From the NCBI GenBank assembly GCA_949318235.1, contig OX439137.1:24582922-24646921 (forward strand): a stretch of DNA of 64,000 bases, read 5' to 3'. This document shows positions 12,855 to 44,597 of the stretch, piece after piece; positions within the stretch are counted from its first letter, which is position 1, and each line of letters starts with the position of its first letter. The DNA comes from Ecdyonurus torrentis (taxonomy: Eukaryota > Arthropoda > Insecta > Ephemeroptera > Heptageniidae). The position numbers and the translations under genes were made by a program. The notes under the pieces were generated by a model, which had not been told where the DNA came from, ran no database searches, and was given only the letters and a program-made list of their open reading frames with translations.

Positions 12855-13456
12855 CATAAAACCACTTTCCTATTTTATACAGTTGTTCTCTGTAATAGTA
12901 TTTTGCCTTCTCTCTCATTACATTTGCTTTTTATATTGCTTAAACACAAGTAAAATTTAGTTTTCATATTTTTGGCCAATGAAATAACGTTTTGTTTCTT
13001 TTTAATTTTATTTATCATGTATAATACTTTTATTTACTCTCTTATTTGTTTGTTGATAATGATTTTTATGTTGTTAGCAAATAAAAGTATACTAAAATAG
13101 TGTACTTATTATAATAATAATAAAAAAGGAGACCTGTATTATCAATGCAAGTAATAATAAGAAAAAATAATAATAATAATATTGATATATATTATAATAA
13201 ATGAAAAAAACAAATCAATGCAATTTTTATATCTGCAAATGAATATAAAATAATTTATCACACTATATATTTAATTTTTTAGTTTCTCTAACAGTCAATA
13301 AAGCAATAATTATAATATTTTTACATGCCAAAAATTATTGTTTAGTTTTATAAATTAAATAGTTATGAAGGGAATTAACTGTACAGTAGTATAATATGCT
13401 ACTTTTAGAACTTGCATAAGGTATGAAACATATAAATATTTTGAAGTGTGTTCATT
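11931..13456. other. Intergenic AT-rich DNA, no gene seen
   Basis: Contains poly-A/T tracts (A run 12377-12402; pyrimidine-rich tract 12768-12855). Apparent open frames here are low-complexity Phe/Ser runs from the T tracts. Confidence 0.6.
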
Positions 13457-13610
13457 AACTAATAAAGGAACAACTGTTTTTAGACTGACGACGCGATTTT
13501 GCTCACATCCTCTTTAGTTTTTACGTACTACGCTTGCGCAGTACGTTGAAACGGAAGCAGTTAGTGAAATCACTTAGAGGCTGCCTCAAAACAGTTGTTC
13601 TTTTATTACA
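13457..13610. mobile_element. Palindromic MITE, AATAAAGGAACAACTG family (copy 1)
   Basis: Left end AATAAAGGAACAACTGTTTT, inverse at the right end. The centre TACGTACTACGCTTGCGCAGTA is flanked by inverted AAACGGAAGC-type arms. A better preserved copy is at 48195-48361. Confidence 0.85.
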
Positions 13611-13672
13611 GTCAATGCAGGGCAATTTTTCTTGCAGTACAATTTATTTTGTAGTTTAAAAGTAGCTCATGT

Positions 13673-13785
13673 TAATGCTGTTCGTAAACCCTGTTCTCTG
13701 CACCAAAAATGACGATCACCTATGGTTATTCAAATGGAATGCGCATTTTTTGGTGCAAGAGAACAGGGTTTACGAACAACACTAA
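13673..13785. mobile_element. Short hairpin MITE, CTGTTCGTAAACCC family (copy 2)
   Basis: Same termini and interior as 11677-11788, with only scattered changes. Confidence 0.9.
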
Positions 13786-14528
13786 TGTAAACAGGCCATA
13801 TATATTTAGAAATGTCCAAAAACATAATTAAGCAGCGTGGATTGCCTAGAAGAACCTTTTTTAAGAAACTTTTTTAGTTCTACGCAGAGTTCTCTTTTTT
13901 TGTTTTGGAAATATTTATTTAGTCATTTTTCATTCCCATAATTATATTCAAATTATGTTTAGGATATTATTCAGAGCTAATAATTTGAAAAATATGTTTT
14001 CAATAGGACGAAATTTCTGTTAATAATAATTAAGGCATTTTAAAACCTCAATGATATGATTATATTATTGATTTTTCACTATATTATTATACATATAAAT
14101 AAATATTCAATTGCAGATATAGCTACCACGTAGGCTAGTTTTAATTAATATTAAGTATTTTATTGTTCTTTATAAATATTTTGTCAACATTTAATTTTAA
14201 CTCACATTTTTTTTTATTAGTTTAAAAAGAAATATTAATTATCATATGTTAATTATGTTTTATAAAAGCATATTTTTGCTGTCTGGTCATGGATTTAATT
14301 TTTTTTTTTTTTTAATTTATCATGTGAATCATGATTTTTTTTTTATTAGAGTTGTATGTGAATTAATAAAATATGATAAAATGTTTGTTTTTTTGTTTTC
14401 TTTGCATTTTCATTCAATCATGACCAAATTATTATCATTCAATACTGTGCTTATTTTCAGGATTAACCTCATTGCCGACGTAGTGAAATTTTTTTTTCTT
14501 TCAGCATAAGTTTATGTGCCTTATATGA

Positions 14529-14659
14529 ACCAAATTTCAAATTGATTTGTCCATCAGTTAAGCAGGAACAAATAGCATGGTGAGCATATAGTGCGTCATA
14601 TGATCACCATGTTGTTTTTCCAACTTAATCGATGGACAAATCGTTTTGAAATTTGGTAC
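14529..14659. repeat. Hairpin MITE-like repeat
   Basis: Inverted ends ACCAAATTTCAAATTGATTT / TACCAAATTTCAAAACGATT with GTCCATC...GATGGAC inside. Only one copy is in the window. Confidence 0.65.
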
Positions 14660-14704
14660 ACATGCTATTGAAGGCAATACGGGCAATACAAACTTTTGCT
14701 GAAA

Positions 14705-34142
<19,438 letters not shown>

Positions 34143-34936
34143 AGTCAGCGTAGTGAAGCTATCAGTAAAAGGTCAGGACTAGATTGGCATTAAGAGAGAG
34201 CAAGAGAGAGGGGGGAGGGGGAGAGAAATTTGGCATTACCCAAATGGTTTCTAGTTCATCTTAGCGCCGTACAGACAAAACTGTAACCCCTCAAACGTAA
34301 TCTGAACCAACATCTGCCACACTTACAGCAGGCCTTTGAAGAAGCTAACTTCCCCCACCCTTCTCCTCCTTGTATTTTTGTCTCCTGAAGACAAAATCCA
34401 AACTTGGTTAAGGTATATTATCCTCATTGTGAGGGTGTAAAACTATAATAAGAATTGTCTTAAAGAATTTGCAGATTGTTTTGATTACAGTATATCTGTG
34501 AAGTGCATTTTACATTTACTAAAATCTTAATTCAGAGATATGCTCAACTCAAAAAACCTCAGCCGATTTATCGTTTTACCACTAATGTATCACCCATTTT
34601 CTCGTGTGCATTTTACAGGGGGGGGGGGGTGGCTGGGCGATACCGTAAAAGGTCGAACGGCAGGTAGCTCAGGCTTTTTGAGACGAGTATAGTAACCATA
34701 TTGTATTATTTAATGATAAGATATTACTTTAGCATTATAGCTTTTATCTTTAAATTAAAACCCCAAGACAATGGTCGTTTCTTAGAGCACTTTAGGCTCC
34801 GCACCTGGAATGGCGTCCATAAAGTTAGCACAATAAGAATAAGGACCACTGTCCTAAGCTTTATGGAATATTTTTTTTCTCAGTAAAGGGATAAGTAGAT
34901 TTTAATGTGTAAATTTTAATATAATTATGCATTATT

Positions 34937-34984
<48 letters not shown>

Positions 34985-35535
34985 CTCCACAAAAAATTAA
35001 CCAAAAGTTCTTTGAAATGCCAATCTCTTATCTGTAAATCTGAGGACATATTTTTTTATCTTTATTCATAAAATTTAAACAAAATATGCCCCCTATATTC
35101 CATGTGTAAAAAAGAACAAAAAAAAAAAGTTAAGTTTTTAAAATATATTTACAGTAGTTATTTTTATTTTATTCGTGTTTATTTTTTAACTAATACAATA
35201 TTTGACAAGTTCGCTAAAAATAAAATTCTTGTTCTTGTACAGTATTTTTTATCTACTATTTTTTTCTTTTTCTTCTTTTTATAAGCTCACAATTAAACAC
35301 CCATTCTTCTATTTTCCTAATTACATTGTTGTTGTTTGTTATTTTTTCATTCATAAATGCTGTTTTTTTTACTTGGAAAATGTAATTACTTGCAAGTCAT
35401 TTAATTCAGGTGCCAAAACTGATTCAAAAATTGACTTTTCATATAATATAAAAATATATAGAGCACTTGTGAGAAACTGTATAGTTTGTTCAATCTCAAG
35501 TTTTAGAAAATAAAAATTTTCTTTTTGATTAATAG
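34143..35535 (+). other. SCFD2 3' flank
   Basis: No gene seen. Poly-T run near 34938-34980. No decisive poly(A) signal. Confidence 0.5.
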
Positions 35536-35699
35536 ACATGTGACGTTAAAATTTGATAGGGAGAAACCAAATGAGGGTTGGCGCCAGGCAGCAGCGTCAA
35601 CTGAAAATCTCAAATAACGATAGTGGTTTAAAAAATATATATATTTTTCAAATATATATTTTCTATCGTTTCTCCCTATCAAATTTTAACGTCACATGT
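35536..35699. mobile_element. Hairpin MITE
   Basis: ACATGTGACGTTAAAATTTG at the left and its inverse at the right, followed inward by ATAGGGAGAAAC / inverse. Confidence 0.85.
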
Positions 35700-36175
35700 T
35701 TGTCCATACTGCGATGGTATCTTTCCTTTTCCTAAATACAATTTTTTATTAATAGGCCTATTAATGAAATTTAGGGTAAGAAAAAAAAATGCAATTTAAA
35801 TGTTTGTCAAAAAAAAAAATAAATAAATATAGGCTTATAATTGCATCTTCCAGATCATAAATATAATAAAATAGATTTATTATTTTTATCTATTAATAAT
35901 ATGCGTGTATTTAATAAAATTTATAATGTGTATTAAGCATACCTATTTGTATGTCCTATATATGTTATAGTAAGTTAAGAAACCTATACTTTTAAAAATT
36001 AATAGTTCCTATAGTTGTATATCGGATTAAAAATGTAAGAATGTAAGCGTCATTATAATAGAAAAAAAAATGCTCAAGCTGTTATGTGATTTCATTTCTA
36101 CATTTTGTTTTGTATATTTATTTATCCAATACTTAGTTGAATACTGCCAAATTACTTTCATTTAAATAAATCTGT

Positions 36176-36235
36176 ATATTGTTAATAATAAAGAACAGGA
36201 TAGAATTACCAGCAAAGGCCTTACCACAGTAGAAG
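36176..36235 (+). repeat. Fragment of GGATAG-family MITE
   Basis: AATAATAAAGAACAGGATAG then CCAGCAAAGGCCTTACCACA, a left-arm fragment cut off at the start of the next palindrome. Confidence 0.75.
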
Positions 36236-36750
36236 TTTCATAATGTGTTTTAACAAAAATTAAATATTTTGAAACACTTTTTTTCAATCTCAAATACCTA
36301 TATATTATAGGCCATTAATTGATAGCAATAAACAGATCAATTAGAGGAGAAAACCATGACGGATAGGATCAATAATAAAGAACAGGATAGAATTAATAGC
36401 AAGGGCCTTACATCAGTAGAAGTTGTATGGAGACGTCAAGGTCTTGCGTGGTACAGTATTTTGTTATAAAAAGTTTGTTTTATAACTATATAAATTAGTA
36501 TTATGTAATAATACAAAATTTTTATAACAAAATACTGTGCCACGTGAGACCTCGACCTATCCATAGAACTTCTACTGTGGTAAGGCCCTTGCTTTTAATT
36601 CTATCCTGTTCTTTATTATTGTTCCTAACCGTCATGGTTTTTTCCTTTAATTGATCTGTTATCAATTAATGGTATATAATATATCTATATTTGAGATTGA
36701 AAAAAAGTATTTAAAAATATTCAATTTTTGTTAAAACACATCATTTTAAG
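36236..36750. mobile_element. GGATAG-family MITE inside a larger ~515-bp palindrome
   Basis: Inner MITE 36363-36629 (ATAGGATCAATAATAAAGAA and near-inverse). Its flanks are also inverted to each other (AATTGATAGCAATAAACAGA on the left, CTGTTATCAATTAATGG on the right; GTGTTTTAACAAAAATTAAA and inverse). The same TTTTAACAAAATATTTTGAA motif recurs at 39795. Confidence 0.75.
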
Positions 36751-39700
36751 TTTTTGTATGCTAAAAGTCTATTTTCAGTTTCTAAAAACTTGAAAAAACT
36801 AACAACTTAAATAACTGATCCAGTTTACAAATTTTAAAAACAGTTTGTTTTTTTCGCAGTCCAAACTTTTTTTTCTGCATTTTAGGCAATAAAGCTTGAT
36901 GATTCATGGACATCTGCACTCAGATGTGACCTAGCATGCATATTTCAAAAACTGAACAAACTGGAGATCTGGTCCCCACTCAGAATTCAATTTTTTTTGT
37001 CCACGGCTGAGCAGCAGCAGCAGCAGCAGCCAGAGTTACCAGTTCTCTTCCAGCTTCCAGCCTTCTAGGAGGCTGGAGGTAGGACATGGAGCTTCTCTTC
37101 TTGCCATACTGATGAGTCATTGTAAAAATGGAACAACTGTCCATGGCTAGAGATGATGTGCTGAAATAACAGTGTACTATGTGCAATGCTCATGCACGGC
37201 GTCTAAACCAATATGCAAACCAAAACTACCCTTTTTTTATGAAGCTTGCTTTCTACAGAGCAATATGTTAGCCACTTACATATTATATGCTTATAAATTT
37301 ACATTATGCTTATATCTTTGAATCCAAACTTACTCATTATTAATTTACACATGCATACTGATTTAATAAATTAAATTTAAGCACAAATTTACAAATTGTT
37401 ACAATTAAAAAATTACATTTTTAAGAGTTTTAACAAATATAACATAAAGTTGATGTTATGATCATTGTCATTGTATTGTGGTCTGGTATAGAAGGTACAA
37501 ATGTTTCATTAGAGCTTTACTTTGGGTGCAGTGGCTTCTAATTGTTAAGAACATTTACACATCTAGGTGAGTTGATTACGTCTTAAAAGTGACGGAGTTG
37601 GTTGATTAAATTCCCTGCTACGCTCGCCGCGATGTTTGGCGCATTATGACATTGTAGTATGGTCGTGTGCTTGTGTTGTGTGCACATTGGTGGTACGACA
37701 CAAGTACATATGCGAGTGTGACCTCTCTAATTACACAACTGATTGGTACATCTTACTGAGATAGCAAAAATTAAATAGCTTGATCAGTAAGGTATATACG
37801 AGTTACCGACTGCGTGCTAATGACTAATGACGAGGGTTGGGGAAAAAATGCATCCTTACATTTTTTTTTTTCTTTCTTTTCTTTTTGCAAAGCAAATTTC
37901 TAAGAAGCAGTTGTGCATCTAAAACAACGATTATTATTTTATTTATTAAACACCAAGGTGTACTTATACATATATATTTACATTGCACTCTATAAGTCTA
38001 CATTTTTGCATATTGACTTAATGATAGGGTCCGAGATGGACAATGAAGTAAGTGGTACCTAGTACATAGGCCACTACATAATACACATACACATTTATCA
38101 TTACACTCGTGATATTCTTTAATTTGACAGATTACATGGTGGAAACCATGCACCGCATAACGGGTAAAAACATGCCTGTCTGTACAGTTTGGGCCTTTCC
38201 ACCCATTAATATTAAATGCAGGGGTATTATAGAAGGCCAGGCTGATATCTTCAGTTTTACTTAGTCTATCCTTAACAAATTTAATGTAATTATCTGTTTT
38301 TAATAATTTAAATTTCAATTGTAGTTCCAATACAAATAACTCCTCCCTGATTATTATGATCAACAATAGCATCAACATTTAATCACAAAATATAATCAAC
38401 ATCAACATTGTGTTAAGAGCTAGATTACCATGCTAATTTGTATCATAATTAATAATTCAGTTGTACAAATTAATCACAATGTCATTATCATTATAGTGCA
38501 TTGCAATAAAATGTTATTATGTTTTTAATGTTCACATATATAATAACATTTTATTGCAATGCACTAAAATGATCATATGTTGATCATAATGATTATTGTT
38601 TCAGATGCACAACTGCTTCTTAGAAATTTGCTTTGCAAAAAGAAAAAAAAATGTAAGGATGCATTTTTTTTCCAACCCTCGTCATTAGTCATTAGCACGC
38701 AGTCGGTAACTCGTATATACCTTACTGATCAAGCTATTTAATTTTTGCTATCTCAGTAAGATGTACCAATCAGTTGTGTAATTAGAGAGGTCACACTCGC
38801 ATATGTACTTGTGTCGTACCACCAATGTGCACACAACACAAGCACACGACCATACTACAATGTCATAATGCGCCAAACATCGCGGCGAGCGTAGCAGGGA
38901 ATTTAATCAACCAACTCCGTCACTTTTAAGCCGTAATCAACTCACCTAGATGTGTAAATGTTCTTAACAATTAGAAGCCACTGCACCCAAAGTAAAGCTC
39001 TAATGAAACATTTGTACCTTCTATACCAGACCACAATACAATGACAATGATCATAACATCAACTTTATGTTATATTTGTTAAAACTCTTAAAAATGTAAT
39101 TTTTTAATTGTAACAATTTGTAAATTTGTGCTACTTAAATTTAATTTATTAAATCAGTATGCATGTGTAACTTAATAATGAGAGTAAGTTTGGATTGAAA
39201 GATATAAGCATAATGTAAATTATAAGCAGATATGTTAGTGGCTAACATATTGCTCTGTGTATATAGAAAGCAAGCTTCATAAAAAAAAAGGGTAGATTTG
39301 GCTTGCATTTTGGTTTAGACACCGTGAGCATTGCATATTATAGTACACTGTTATTTCAGCACCTCATCTCTAGCCATGGACAGTTGTTCCATTTTTACAA
39401 TGACTCATCAGTATGGCAAGAAGAGAAGCTCCATGTCCTACCTCCAGCCTCCTAGAAGGCTGGAAGTTAGAAGAGAACTGGTAACTCTGGCTGCTGCTGC
39501 TCAGCTGTGGACGAAAAAAAAAATTGAATTCTGAGTGGGGACCAGATCTCCAGTTTGTTCAGTTTTTGAAATATGCATGCTAGGTCACATCTGAGTGCAG
39601 ATATCCATGAATCATCAAGCTTTATATTGCTAAAAATGCAGGAAAAAAAGTTTGGACTGCGAAAAAAAAAAAAAAAAGTTTTTGAAATTTGTAAACTGGA

Positions 39701-39805
39701 TCAGTTATTTAGGGTTTTGTCAGTTTTGTCAAGTTTTTCTCAGTTTTTATAAACTAAAAATAAACTTTTAGCATACAAAAACTTAAAATTACATGTTTTA
39801 ACAAA
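36725..39805. mobile_element. Giant ~3.1-kb palindrome with ~1.2-kb arms
   Basis: Left arm 36725-37930 and right arm 38590-39805 are inverted over almost their whole length: AGTTTTTGTATGCTAAAAGT, CTGGAGATCTGGTCCCCACT, GAGCAGCAGCAG..., CGCGATGTTTGGCGCATTAT and TTCTAAGAAGCAGTTGTGCA all have inverse partners. Differences are small indels, such as fewer CAG units on the right. The loop has its own ~30-bp stem (38498-38566, GCATTGCAATAAAATGTTAT) and the non-LTR copy 37938-38348. No gene is seen. Likely a foldback-type element. Confidence 0.85.
37938..38348 (-). mobile_element. 5'-truncated non-LTR copy in palindrome loop
   Basis: Closely matches 7858-8639 (frame [17 protein letters not shown]... 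to ...LSLSQYAKM, stop near 37998) but is truncated earlier. Flanked by GATTATTAT at 37929-37937 and 38349-38357, a 9-bp target duplication. It contains no MITE and so shows the empty site for the insertion in the other copy. Confidence 0.88.
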
Positions 39806-39824
39806 ATATTTTGAAATATTTTTT

Positions 39825-39925
39825 TTATATTTATTTATTTATTTATTATTATTAATCCACATACAGCAAAGCCAATTACATGTGAAATACATTCAAGTTA
39901 CATGTTACTATATTCAATATAAAAA

Positions 39926-39957
<32 letters not shown>

Positions 39958-40205
39958 ACTTATATCTTAATTTTAATACATTTAATACAAAATAATTTTA
40001 CTCATCCTAATTAATATTGAGTTAGCATATCATGAAACATTTTTTTTATTTTACGATATGAATCAGCAAAAACATCTACATTTTTTATATAAGTAGTTTC
40101 ATTACACAGAGATTGTACTCTGTTTAAAAACATATTATTATACACATTGATTCTGCCAAAATCAGTCCTGCACATCTCAAAACTATCTAAAATCTAACTA
40201 TAATA
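39825..40205 (-). mobile_element. Non-LTR retrotransposon 3' remnant
   Basis: The minus strand reads SFEMCRTDFGRINVYNNMFL and continues (about 40186 down to the stop at 40011-40013), with a C-terminal-RT-like RKIKKMFHDM. An untranslated stretch follows, ending TGTATGTGGATTAATAATAA, then an (ATAAATAA) tail at 39825-39850. A poly-A run on the plus strand splits it near 39927-39956. Different family from 7858. Confidence 0.6.
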
Positions 40206-40902
40206 GTAAAGTATTGCTGTTTACTATAGGCCTATGCATAAAAGTTTTGTTTTTGTTTTCTTTATTGTAATTGTTTTTTTAATATTGTTGCATATGAAAG
40301 TAAAAACTATTTTTTATTTAAAAGTCAACTTTAGGCGGTTTAAAAAAAAAAATAATAATAATCGTTATGCGTAATATTTTTCAGAAACTTTCTTTGAATT
40401 ATATTGGTATGGCTTCTTTGTTGATAAAAACCCATATATATCAAATACACCTCTGCTCGTATTTATTAAAGACATAAATATTTGAACAATATCTTTCATT
40501 TATTTTTTTCATTTTTTAACATATGTTATTATTATTATTATTTTTTTTTAATATTTTTATATACTCGGCAGATTGCCACCAAATATCTCTATAAAATACA
40601 ATCTGAACACCATAGAAAAAAAAATTATTAAAACACAAGACAAGAAATTACAGCATTCAATATATAATACATGCTGGTATAGTTTATCGGATAATAATTC
40701 AACAGACTTTTTTTTTTATTCAAATACATAATTTTTAATATTTCATAAATAATAGGTATACATTTTATCCTTCTTTACTGATGATAATATTGTTTTGTTT
40801 TTTAGTCAAAAATTATCAAACTAGAATTTCACTGTTTTTGTATAATTGAACTGAAAATAAACTGTTTTTGCTAACTGGTTATGCAAAAAAGTGGACTGAA
40901 TT

Positions 40903-42533
40903 TGTAACACTGGAATTTTACCTTTGTCTAGGGGTTTTTGCTGTGGCTCGTTTACGAGGTAAAAAACAGGTACAGATAGGGTTAAGTAAGGAAAACACAA
41001 AAATTTTATGTGGACCTTTTCGACTTTTATTGTTTGAACAGAGAACACAGATTAAAAGAAAAGCAAATTATTTATCAAACAGGAAAACTCAGATTTGTAT
41101 CAGAAGCACGTCAGAAAAGGAATGTGGCACGTGGCTAGCTTACGTATGTCGAAGCGACGATCTCACGTGGTGTCCAATCATGGGCCAAAAACGATCGTAA
41201 CAATCCAATTACGATGAATGCTGGATCCCCAGTGGTGGTGATACAGTACGCCATACTTCACAATATAACGGGCAGGCACGATGATTGAAGTTTACCGCAA
41301 GTGGGAAACTTCATATTCTGCGAGGCTCTGAAGGAGCACCTAGCCTGGGCAGCTCCGGCTTACAGAATGACACTCGGGACGGTCGGTAATGCTGCGCTAG
41401 GTAGCGACGAACAACTTTGCTATATTGGAATGGAGGGGGCAAGATTGGCGACATGGTCCAAAATCGGCAGATTTCACATACAATATGACCCTTATGACCA
41501 AAGTAGCTGTTTCTATGCAGCTGCAGAAAAACACACTGTTACGTAATATAGAAACTTCTAGAACCAAAATTATTATATAACACCAAAAGTTATATACAAA
41601 ATAACTGGTAACACTGTTATTTACAAACATTTCTATCAACATGTTAATTCAATTAATAATCTCAAAATTATACTTTTGTACCATGAAATTATAAACTAAA
41701 TGCAAATTCTTTATACTGCTAAAACTTCACGTGACATATGTCAGACAACGAATAATTAAGTAAAAACACGCAGAACTATAACTTGATTATAATATCAATA
41801 AAATGACGTGAAAACTAAATATTATATAAACGATGTTAAAATATTACGTAATATATTAGTAGCACGTGGATGCGAGAGAAGGCGAAAGAGAGAGAACGAG
41901 AGAGAGTGCTCGGCTGGCGAAGCAGGCTCATTCCAAGGTAACTAAGGATGGACGGCGGCGAGCTATGCAGCTTGCAACCACTCGGGACAAGACTGGACAA
42001 ACTCTCATACAAACACCAAACTCAACCTCGCATTCTCATATACACATGAAACATGCAATATTTTATTCCCTGATGCTTTTACTATATCTAGTCAACATAA
42101 AATACATCGCGTATATTTTATCACGCAAGCAAATTAATGATGATATAACATAGGATTTATACAGCATGCAAATCGCCGTAAAATACGGGGATTACGACGT
42201 AAAAAGCAGTGGCGTGATGCTAAATGATGATAACATGCAAAATGGCATTTAATTAAACACTTAAATATTACGTGCATGAATTACGTATCTTACGTGCTAA
42301 AATTACATAAACCTAATATTCTATATACAAAATATTACGACGAGCTAACTGGACGTTCGGCGTAACCTCATCGCTGGAAATGCGTCAACGCGGGCTAGCC
42401 GCCAGAAAAGCGTGCGCCAAGATGGCGTCATATGACACAAAACATGCATTACGCGAGATAAACAATACGCGTGATAAGCAATGACATCAATATAATATAA
42501 GCATAGAAATCTGTATTTCATCAGATTTTTACA
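40903..42533 (-). repeat. 3' LTR
   Basis: 1631 bp; TG...CA termini on either strand. Same length as the other LTR, and every open frame compared between the two is identical. Rich in ACGT cores (TTACGT, CACGTG). Its open frames are not genes. Confidence 0.93.
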
Positions 42534-43482
42534 TTTCCCCCCCGTGAAAAAACGAGAAGTTAGGTTGAACGAAATGTTGTATAGATATTTTACGGTAACG
42601 TAGGTTTGCGGGATATGTATTACGTGCATATTCAGACATTACGAACATTGAAACATCTACTTTTTTTTAAAAAAACTTTAATATTTAAAAATAAATTTTG
42701 ATACTAAAATCAAGATAATTTTTTATGATGCAACTTTTTTTTGAGTGTAGCAAATTGGAACAGCAGAACGTGATGTTCTAACGAATAAAAGAATAAACAT
42801 ATAAAAATGCATTTTTTACAAAACTTATAGTACGCAGAACATTTTGAGAATACTAAAACACTTGTTATTTTAAAGCCAAATGGAAATATGACAATATTTC
42901 TATCTAAACTAGCTTGCCAAATAACAAAATTACATGACACATTTTAACTTAAGTTTTCATTTACTGAATAAAAACTAACAATTAAACATAAGCATATAAA
43001 ATAAATACCTAAATAGAAGTTTCTTACATTTTATACAGAAATATTATATTACAAAGTAAAAGTTTCATTTATTTTTACGTTTGGTCTTACAATGTCAGGG
43101 TCACATTTTTTTTTTTACATTTTAAACATTTTTCACCAACTATTTGGTTCGTCAAGTTTTAAAGAAATTGTTTCAGTGGGATATATTTCATTGTGTTAGT
43201 TTCAATAGTTTTGGAGGAAATATGGAGTAAATTTATATATACATTGGGATTGTGGGCGGAAAGATGCTCCAAGTGATGAGTTATGACATTGAGCATTTAA
43301 ACCTTCATCGAGGGGGCTTTGGGTTTTTTGTGGTCAACCATTTCTGGGACGCGAGGGTTAGAAAATCAGGGACTTTGTGATTGAAACCTTGGCACCTATA
43401 ACATATGTTAGTTTGGACATATGTTGTAGTCTTAGGGGTGGTTGACCTTGATTACGTTGAGCGGGGTATCTCGACGTGAGTG

Positions 43483-44252
43483 TTAGGGTGGTGGCAGAAC
43501 AAAGAAAGGTTGTTCTTGTGGCTTAAAGGGCATAAAGGTCGCTTTTGGAGGTGCTTGTGGCCTGGGAGGTAGGAGTGAGTTTGGTGCCGGTGCAGCTGGT
43601 GACGTGGTATGCGATGATACGCAAAATGGAGCAGCCGACAATGTTGGGGTGGAATTCGTCATTTTACATGATAATGACAAGATAACACACAAAATACTCG
43701 TTGACACGTTAAAACGTGATATTAGGGTATATTCACATTACTTATGGGCAGATGTGCATATGAATGGGATGGCGGTTGTGGGCCATGCGTCAACATTTCG
43801 TTGAGACGTTGCTGGGTAATGGCAATAAGTTTGCCATTGTTGCACAGGGTCGTTGCTACTTCTAGGGAATATTTTATTACCATCTGCATTAGTGCCATGC
43901 ACGAATGACGAGGTGATGGGGGCGGGGATGGAGAACGTCAATGTGGTGTTGTTGTGCAACTTGGGTCGGGGTGAAACTGTCAAGGGACATTTAACATATT
44001 ATTTACACTAGAACTAACATTTAAAACATTGGACATAACAATAGGAATAAAATTATAACTAAAACCGCTGCCCTGCGAAAAAGGACCTGCAGGTGTCACG
44101 TTGGCAGTAAAAACTGTCACAACGCCTGTACCAATTACCATGGTACCTAGGGTGGGGTGCGTTTCTGCTTTGGGGTCAGAAACGATTGATTCAGGGTTCC
44201 CAGGGATCAACCTGGTTTCGTACCTTTGTCTCTTTCCAGAGCAATCCGCCAT
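43483..44252 (-). pseudogene. Possible gag remnant of the LTR element
   Basis: The minus frame from ATG 44252 (MADCSGKRQRYETRLIPGNP) runs to a stop at 43980. It overlaps a second frame (43983-43738), which is followed in the same frame by a Pro/Ala-rich stretch (43707-43483). No zinc knuckle or protease motif is visible. The position after the 5' LTR fits gag; the identity is inference. Confidence 0.35.
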
Positions 44253-44597
44253 TTTGTGAAAGAAGGGCTTTATATACACGAGGGCTGTACACCACACACT
44301 GAGTACGTATTATATACAGGGAATGTGACGGGACACCATTTTGTAAAAAAAATTCACACGGGACGAACACAAGGTGTGAATTTTTTCGTACGGGACACGT
44401 GAGAGAGAGGAAACATTTTTGTACAATTTGCACACGTGGTGGGGAATTTGGAGGAATTTCTGACGTAACGGGGTATATATGGGTTAAAAAAAAGAAGAGA
44501 AAAATTTAATACAATGTGTGTTCTCAAAATTTACAATTTTACAAAACAGGGTGGGAGGGTGGGTTTAAAAAAAAATCCCGGCCTATGCCCCCACTTC

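Noticed and set aside
34938..34980. Poly-T/poly-A runs as processed-gene tails
   Set aside because: Such runs are scattered everywhere in this genome without an adjacent retrocopy or target duplication.
37011..37031. CAG repeat as a coding polyglutamine or disease-type expansion
   Set aside because: Only about seven units, inside the arm of a non-coding palindrome; the other arm has fewer.
41301..42153. Open frames shared by both LTRs (also at 44996-45848)
   Set aside because: They lie in non-coding LTR sequence; identity reflects LTR duplication, and they have no homology that I recognise.
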